Shown piece by piece: positions 6,024 to 8,619 of a stretch of DNA of 8,619 bases. Source of the stretch: Candidatus Omnitrophota bacterium (lineage in GTDB: Bacteria > Omnitrophota > Gorgyraeia > Duberdicusellales > 4484-171). The stretch lies in NCBI GenBank assembly GCA_023227945.1, contig JALOCC010000065.1, positions 1-8,619 of the forward strand. Direction: 5' to 3'. Position numbers and translations under genes: made by a program. Below the pieces are notes generated by a model. It was not told the origin of the DNA and searched no databases. It worked only from the letters and a program-made list of their open reading frames with translations. The first letter of the stretch is position 1. Each line of letters starts with the position of its first letter.

Positions 6024-6503
6024 ATGAATGTAAACAAATGTCTCGAAAATATCGGCAAAACGCTGACTATGATTGTTACAGGGTTCGTTGTCTTGTTGGG
6101 TTGCATGTCTGTTGACAAGAAATTGGCCGAGAAAGACGTTTCGGAAATCCGTGAATTGGCAAAGCAGGCGGTGGAAGACTGGAACACAAACAGTCTTCCG
6201 GACTATAAATGTTTGGCCATGCAGTCTTCGGTTGTCCTTAAGATCATCGAATTGAAGCCAGTGTATGAGAGTGGTTATACTTTCATGATTTCGGGATACG
6301 AATTGGCAGAGGCCTTTATTTATAAGAACTGCAAATCGGAAACCGACAGGAATAAAATCAAGCTTATGACGGCTATGATGTTTATTCAGATAGATTCCAT
6401 TATCTTGACAAAAAAAATAAAAGGAAGTCGCCATGCAGGGTTGGTTATTGATGCCTATTGTGCTGCCGTCCTTTCTGAAATTGAGAAACTGTCATGCCTC
6501 TAA
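6024..6503 (+). CDS. probable lipoprotein, function unknown
   Basis: A 159-residue protein starting at ATG 6024, with AAGGA at 6013-6017. Residues 13-26 are hydrophobic (TMIVTGFVVLLG) and run into LLGC at 24-27, which fits a lipobox with Cys27 as the lipidated residue; the n-region is longer than average. The mature part is mostly helical and mixed in charge, with no recognised domain. It follows the TPM gene by 20 bases and so belongs to the lemA-TPM group; a third envelope protein here strengthens the idea of one surface or periplasmic module. An alternative is a single-pass membrane protein with no lipid. Upstream, AAGGAATTGA occurs twice (6002-6011 and 6013-6022), giving two possible ribosome sites. 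Confidence 0.68.
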   Translation: MNVNKCLENIGKTLTMIVTGFVVLLGCMSVDKKLAEKDVSEIRELAKQAVEDWNTNSLPDYKCLAMQSSVVLKIIELKPVYESGYTFMISGYELAEAFIYKNCKSETDRNKIKLMTAMMFIQIDSIILTKKIKGSRHAGLVIDAYCAAVLSEIEKLSCL

Positions 6504-6694
6504 AAATTCACGTTATTGAAGATACTGTCGGAACAATCCTATATGACAACAGGGGAAGAGAAATAAAGGTTCCAAGCGGTGAATATGTCGTATACGGCAT
6601 ACAAGACTTCGGATATAGAATTCACATCTATGAAAACGGAGAAATGAAAGATGTATTTGTGCGGGGTAATTTCTATTGCCGTGAAATTAGGTAA
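6494..6694 (+). CDS. small beta-rich protein, function unknown
   Basis: A 66-residue protein whose ATG 6494 overlaps the lipoprotein gene by 10 bases, so translation is probably coupled; its own ribosome site is weak. The sequence alternates hydrophobic and charged residues with several Gly turns (IYENGEMKDVFV), suggesting a small beta barrel or SH3-like fold. There is no signal peptide or membrane segment, so it is likely cytoplasmic, unlike its upstream neighbours. I do not recognise the family. The P-loop kinase begins three bases after its stop, and the two probably form one translational unit. Confidence 0.65.
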   Translation: MPLKIHVIEDTVGTILYDNRGREIKVPSGEYVVYGIQDFGYRIHIYENGEMKDVFVRGNFYCREIR

Positions 6695-6697
6695 GAT

Positions 6698-7066
6698 ATG
6701 AAGATAATTTTTGTTGTGGGTTTGCCTGGTAGTGGGAAAACATATTTTGCAAAGTCTCTTGGCGGCGTTCTTGCTGACGATCCACAGGGATTGGACGATT
6801 TTCCAAAAGGAAAAGTTGATCTTCTTGTTATTGCAGATCCTATGCTTTGCGTTTTAAAGACAAGGGAAGAAGGGGAAAAAGTTCTGAGAGGAATGTATGG
6901 GGATTTCGAAAAAGAATACGTATTCTTTGAAAACGATCCTGAACAATGCCTTTTGAATTCCAAGAGGAGGATCGGGAAACCAGTAGAAGACAGCATTTAT
7001 TGGTTGACAAAAATGTATCATATACCTGAAGGTGTCATCCCGATCAAATGTTGGCAGGGAAACTAA
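6698..7066 (+). CDS. small P-loop kinase-like protein
   Basis: A 122-residue protein with Walker A GLPGSGKT at residues 8-15 straight after the first beta strand (IIFVV). DLLVIADP (41-48) is a plausible Walker B-like strand. YVFFENDPEQCLLNSKRR (74-91) matches the pattern in AAA_33-type nucleoside or polynucleotide kinases, where a strand leads into an Arg-bearing lid. This is close to the minimal size for the fold. The DDPQGLDDFP stretch replaces the usual substrate loop, so the substrate cannot be named. It is not similar enough to the kinase at 652-1908 to be a duplicate. It starts three bases after the preceding gene and ends before a new promoter, so it is probably last in the lemA-led operon. 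Confidence 0.72.
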   Translation: MKIIFVVGLPGSGKTYFAKSLGGVLADDPQGLDDFPKGKVDLLVIADPMLCVLKTREEGEKVLRGMYGDFEKEYVFFENDPEQCLLNSKRRIGKPVEDSIYWLTKMYHIPEGVIPIKCWQGN

Positions 7067-7127
7067 AAGCGGAGCAGAAAAGTGATAAGGCAGGTTTCGA
7101 ATATGGATTTAAATTCAAAAACCATAC

Positions 7128-7156
7128 TTGACAGAAATCGGCCATTTTGGTAATAT
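7128..7156 (+). promoter_or_regulatory. sigma70-like promoter of the NAD-salvage operon
   Basis: TTGACA (7128-7133), a spacer of exactly 17 bases, then TAATAT (7151-7156, four of six consensus bases). The start point would be near 7163, just before the GAAAGGG ribosome site and ATG 7186. It lies in the 119-base gap after the P-loop kinase, the longest non-coding gap in the right half, and begins a new transcription unit. Confidence 0.65.
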
Positions 7157-7185
7157 CCTTTCAACGAATTGAGAAAGGGTATATT

Positions 7186-7320
7186 ATGAAGACATATCAC
7201 TTCCAAATGTATTATTTCCATACCGCTATCCTGATGGGAATAATCATTTCTATCATTACAAAAACGGATTTTTACATTGCTTTTTCAGCATTGATTCATG
7301 CCTGTTATTACAAGAAATAA
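7186..7320 (+). CDS. 44-residue membrane peptide
   Basis: ATG 7186 lies behind GAAAGGG (7173-7179), and TAA ends at 7320. The peptide begins MKTYHFQMYYFH, then has a hydrophobic stretch at about 13-25 (TAILMGIIISIIT), a short polar turn KTD, and a second apolar stretch FYIAFSALIHA, ending CYYKK. This fits one or two membrane passes. It is the first gene behind the promoter at 7128-7156, and the nicotinamidase starts eight bases after its stop. I do not recognise it. Given its place it could affect uptake of a pyridine precursor, or be an unrelated small phage membrane protein; both are inference. Confidence 0.6.
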   Translation: MKTYHFQMYYFHTAILMGIIISIITKTDFYIAFSALIHACYYKK

Positions 7321-7328
7321 GGAAATAT

Positions 7329-8060
7329 ATGAAGACACTTCTTTTCACAATTGATCCACAGAATGATTTCGTTTTTGAAAACGGAATGCTTCCTGTACCG
7401 AATGCCAAACAGGATATGGCAAGGATTATCAACTTCCTGAATACTCGCGGGCAAGAGATTGATGATATCTTAATCAGTCTTGACGCCCATAGCTGCATTC
7501 ATGTCGGTCATCCGAATTTCTGGGAAATGAAGGACGGAAGTGAAGTAAATCCGTTTACGTTAGTAGACGCGGAGATGCTAAAAAAAATCAAACCCCGCTT
7601 TTGTGAAGCCTATGTCAAGGCAGACATTAAGAAGAACGGACCGGTTATGATTTGGCCGGAACATTGTATTAAAGGAGACTTTGGTTTCTGCGTGTATACT
7701 CCGTTAATGACCGCCATAGACGAATGGCAAATCAAGCATGGGAAACCTGTCACGTTTGTGGAAAAGGGTATGGATATCAGGTTTGAAATGCACAGTGCCT
7801 TTAGCAGGGGTAAAAATCTTGATGTTTTGAAATTCATTTCCACCTATGATAGGGTTTTGGTTTGCGGAGAAGCGCTTACGCATTGCGTCAAGCAAACAGT
7901 AGATGATATGGTTAAATTCTTCGGGGTACTTGACAAAACACAAATTATCGTGTTTAATGATTGCACAAGTCCAATCATCGGCTTTGATATCAGCGACTGG
8001 ATTAAAGAAATGAAAGACAAGGGTGTTGTTTTCACTGAAAGCTATAACTTTAAAGGATGA
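7329..8060 (+). CDS. pncA: nicotinamidase (isochorismatase-like cysteine hydrolase)
   Basis: A 243-residue protein that should deaminate nicotinamide to nicotinate in the cytoplasm. The catalytic triad is visible: Asp9 in IDPQNDF, Lys146 in VEKGMD and Cys186 in VCGEALTHCVKQT. The metal site is Asp52-x-His54 plus His58 in SLDAHSCIHVGHPNFW. WPEHCIKGDFG (109-119) matches the conserved WPxHCxxG-x-G loop of nicotinamidases, which other isochorismatase-like enzymes generally lack. It is slightly longer than E. coli PncA. ATG 7329 follows AAGGAA at 7319-7324. Nicotinate phosphoribosyltransferase follows five bases after its stop, so the two form a two-step salvage pair, which strongly supports the assignment over other cysteine hydrolases. 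Confidence 0.88.
   Translation: MKTLLFTIDPQNDFVFENGMLPVPNAKQDMARIINFLNTRGQEIDDILISLDAHSCIHVGHPNFWEMKDGSEVNPFTLVDAEMLKKIKPRFCEAYVKADIKKNGPVMIWPEHCIKGDFGFCVYTPLMTAIDEWQIKHGKPVTFVEKGMDIRFEMHSAFSRGKNLDVLKFISTYDRVLVCGEALTHCVKQTVDDMVKFFGVLDKTQIIVFNDCTSPIIGFDISDWIKEMKDKGVVFTESYNFKG
7930..7958 (+). promoter_or_regulatory. possible internal promoter for pncB
   Basis: TTGACA (7930-7935), a 17-base spacer and TTTAAT (7953-7958) match the sigma70 consensus at 11 of 12 positions. The site lies inside the pncA coding sequence, about 108 bases before the pncB start. It may be fortuitous, since the region is coding, but it is the best consensus match in the window. Confidence 0.4.
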
Positions 8061-8065
8061 AAAGT

Positions 8066-8619
8066 ATGAATAGACAGGATTTTTACAAGGCGACGATGGC
8101 GAATGTTTATCGGCGTCAATTCGGAGTCAGGAAGCATACCTGTACTTTCGGTTTCAAAAGTCGCGGGAATCAGAAACTCGGTTGTCTTGCCAATCTTTTC
8201 CCTACAGGCCCGCAGCTTCCGCCGATGACCTGTACGAAAGCACAGGCAGAATATCTCAAAGGCAAAGGAATTGCTGATGCCGATTCCTTTATGAACCTTT
8301 CAGAATGTAATGTCGTTTGTCGGGACAAGGATGGGGATCTTGAATATCGCGTCAGCGGTTTCGTGGAAGACGCGACTTGGTTTGAAATCGACAGCCTTTC
8401 CAAGATTCAGGAGGCTTGGTCGGATCGTAACGGCTGGACGAATGATAAGGATATCCTTGTTGACGGCATGAAGCGCCTTGAAAAGAAGGTCGGGCTCTAC
8501 AATACTCTTCCGAAACAAGGTATCGGATTTATCGAGATGGGAACACGAAGGGCTTTCAGCAAGGCTTGGCACACCGTCGTTACCGATTACCTTGCGAAGA
8601 ATCTAAATGCTTTTGTCGG
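8066..8619 (+). CDS. pncB: nicotinate phosphoribosyltransferase, 3' end cut by the window edge
   Basis: The frame starts at ATG 8066 and remains open to the window end, giving 184 residues of a protein normally near 400 or more. It should convert nicotinate and PRPP to nicotinate mononucleotide, the entry step of the Preiss-Handler route. The N-terminus reads DFYKATMANVY, matching the YKxTM signature of the family. FGFKSRG follows where the family has its conserved Phe-x-x-Arg strand, and residues about 156-165 read IEMGTRRAFS, matching the (E/F)GTRR-x-S signature. It starts five bases after pncA, behind GGATGAAAAG, as part of the same operon. The active-site and PRPP-binding parts lie beyond the window, so completeness is unknown. 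Confidence 0.85.
   Translation, partial: MNRQDFYKATMANVYRRQFGVRKHTCTFGFKSRGNQKLGCLANLFPTGPQLPPMTCTKAQAEYLKGKGIADADSFMNLSECNVVCRDKDGDLEYRVSGFVEDATWFEIDSLSKIQEAWSDRNGWTNDKDILVDGMKRLEKKVGLYNTLPKQGIGFIEMGTRRAFSKAWHTVVTDYLAKNLNAFV

Noticed and set aside
6008..6036. Promoter from TTGACA at 6008 before the lipoprotein gene
   Set aside because: At 17-base spacing the -10 reads TAAACA, a poor match, and the gene is closely coupled to the TPM gene.
5913..6434. Long - strand frame with a proline-rich end opposite the TPM gene
   Set aside because: It is the antisense of the Gly-rich tail codons and the lipoprotein gene, with no ribosome site; the + strand genes explain it.

Overview
The window looks like part of a large tailed-phage genome, or less likely a phage-derived element. 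All supported genes lie on the + strand, packed with short gaps or small overlaps. Many are small, and there are zinc-ribbon mini-proteins, two P-loop kinases, an R2K-like ATP-grasp enzyme, an intein-split phosphoesterase and NAD-salvage genes. No structural or replication gene is visible, so the phage assignment is an inference. Stop codons are used conventionally. The host cannot be named; the repeats described below suggest a host lineage that carries type I-C CRISPR-Cas.

Left part (1-2557): a 5'-truncated Cys-rich gene, a small zinc-finger gene, a solitary CRISPR-repeat-like element (459-491), and an ORF with a zinc-knuckle pattern but no start codon (489-659). These are followed by a zeta-toxin-like kinase (652-1908) whose 3' end overlaps an R2K-type ATP-grasp gene (1871-2557).

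Middle (2546-4643): a sigma70-like promoter drives a small unknown gene (2606-2878). A second solitary repeat (2880-2912) follows, and its 3' end is repeated three times in tandem. Next is a calcineurin-like phosphoesterase interrupted by a 327-residue LAGLIDADG intein placed directly after the catalytic GNHD motif.

Envelope block (4706-6503): LemA, a TPM-domain protein with signal peptide, membrane anchor and Gly-rich tail, and a probable lipoprotein. This resembles the bacterial lemA/ygcG pairing carried on a phage.

Right part (6494-8619): a small unknown protein, a short P-loop kinase, then a promoter leading to a 44-residue membrane peptide, nicotinamidase (pncA) and the start of nicotinate phosphoribosyltransferase (pncB). 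The last two convert nicotinamide to nicotinate mononucleotide, which would suit replacement of NAD+ destroyed by host defences.

The most notable feature is the pair of solitary repeats. Their GC-rich palindromic stem and terminal ATTGAAAC closely resemble type I-C CRISPR repeats, yet there is no array and no cas gene. They are good candidates for RNA-based anti-CRISPRs (solitary repeat units).
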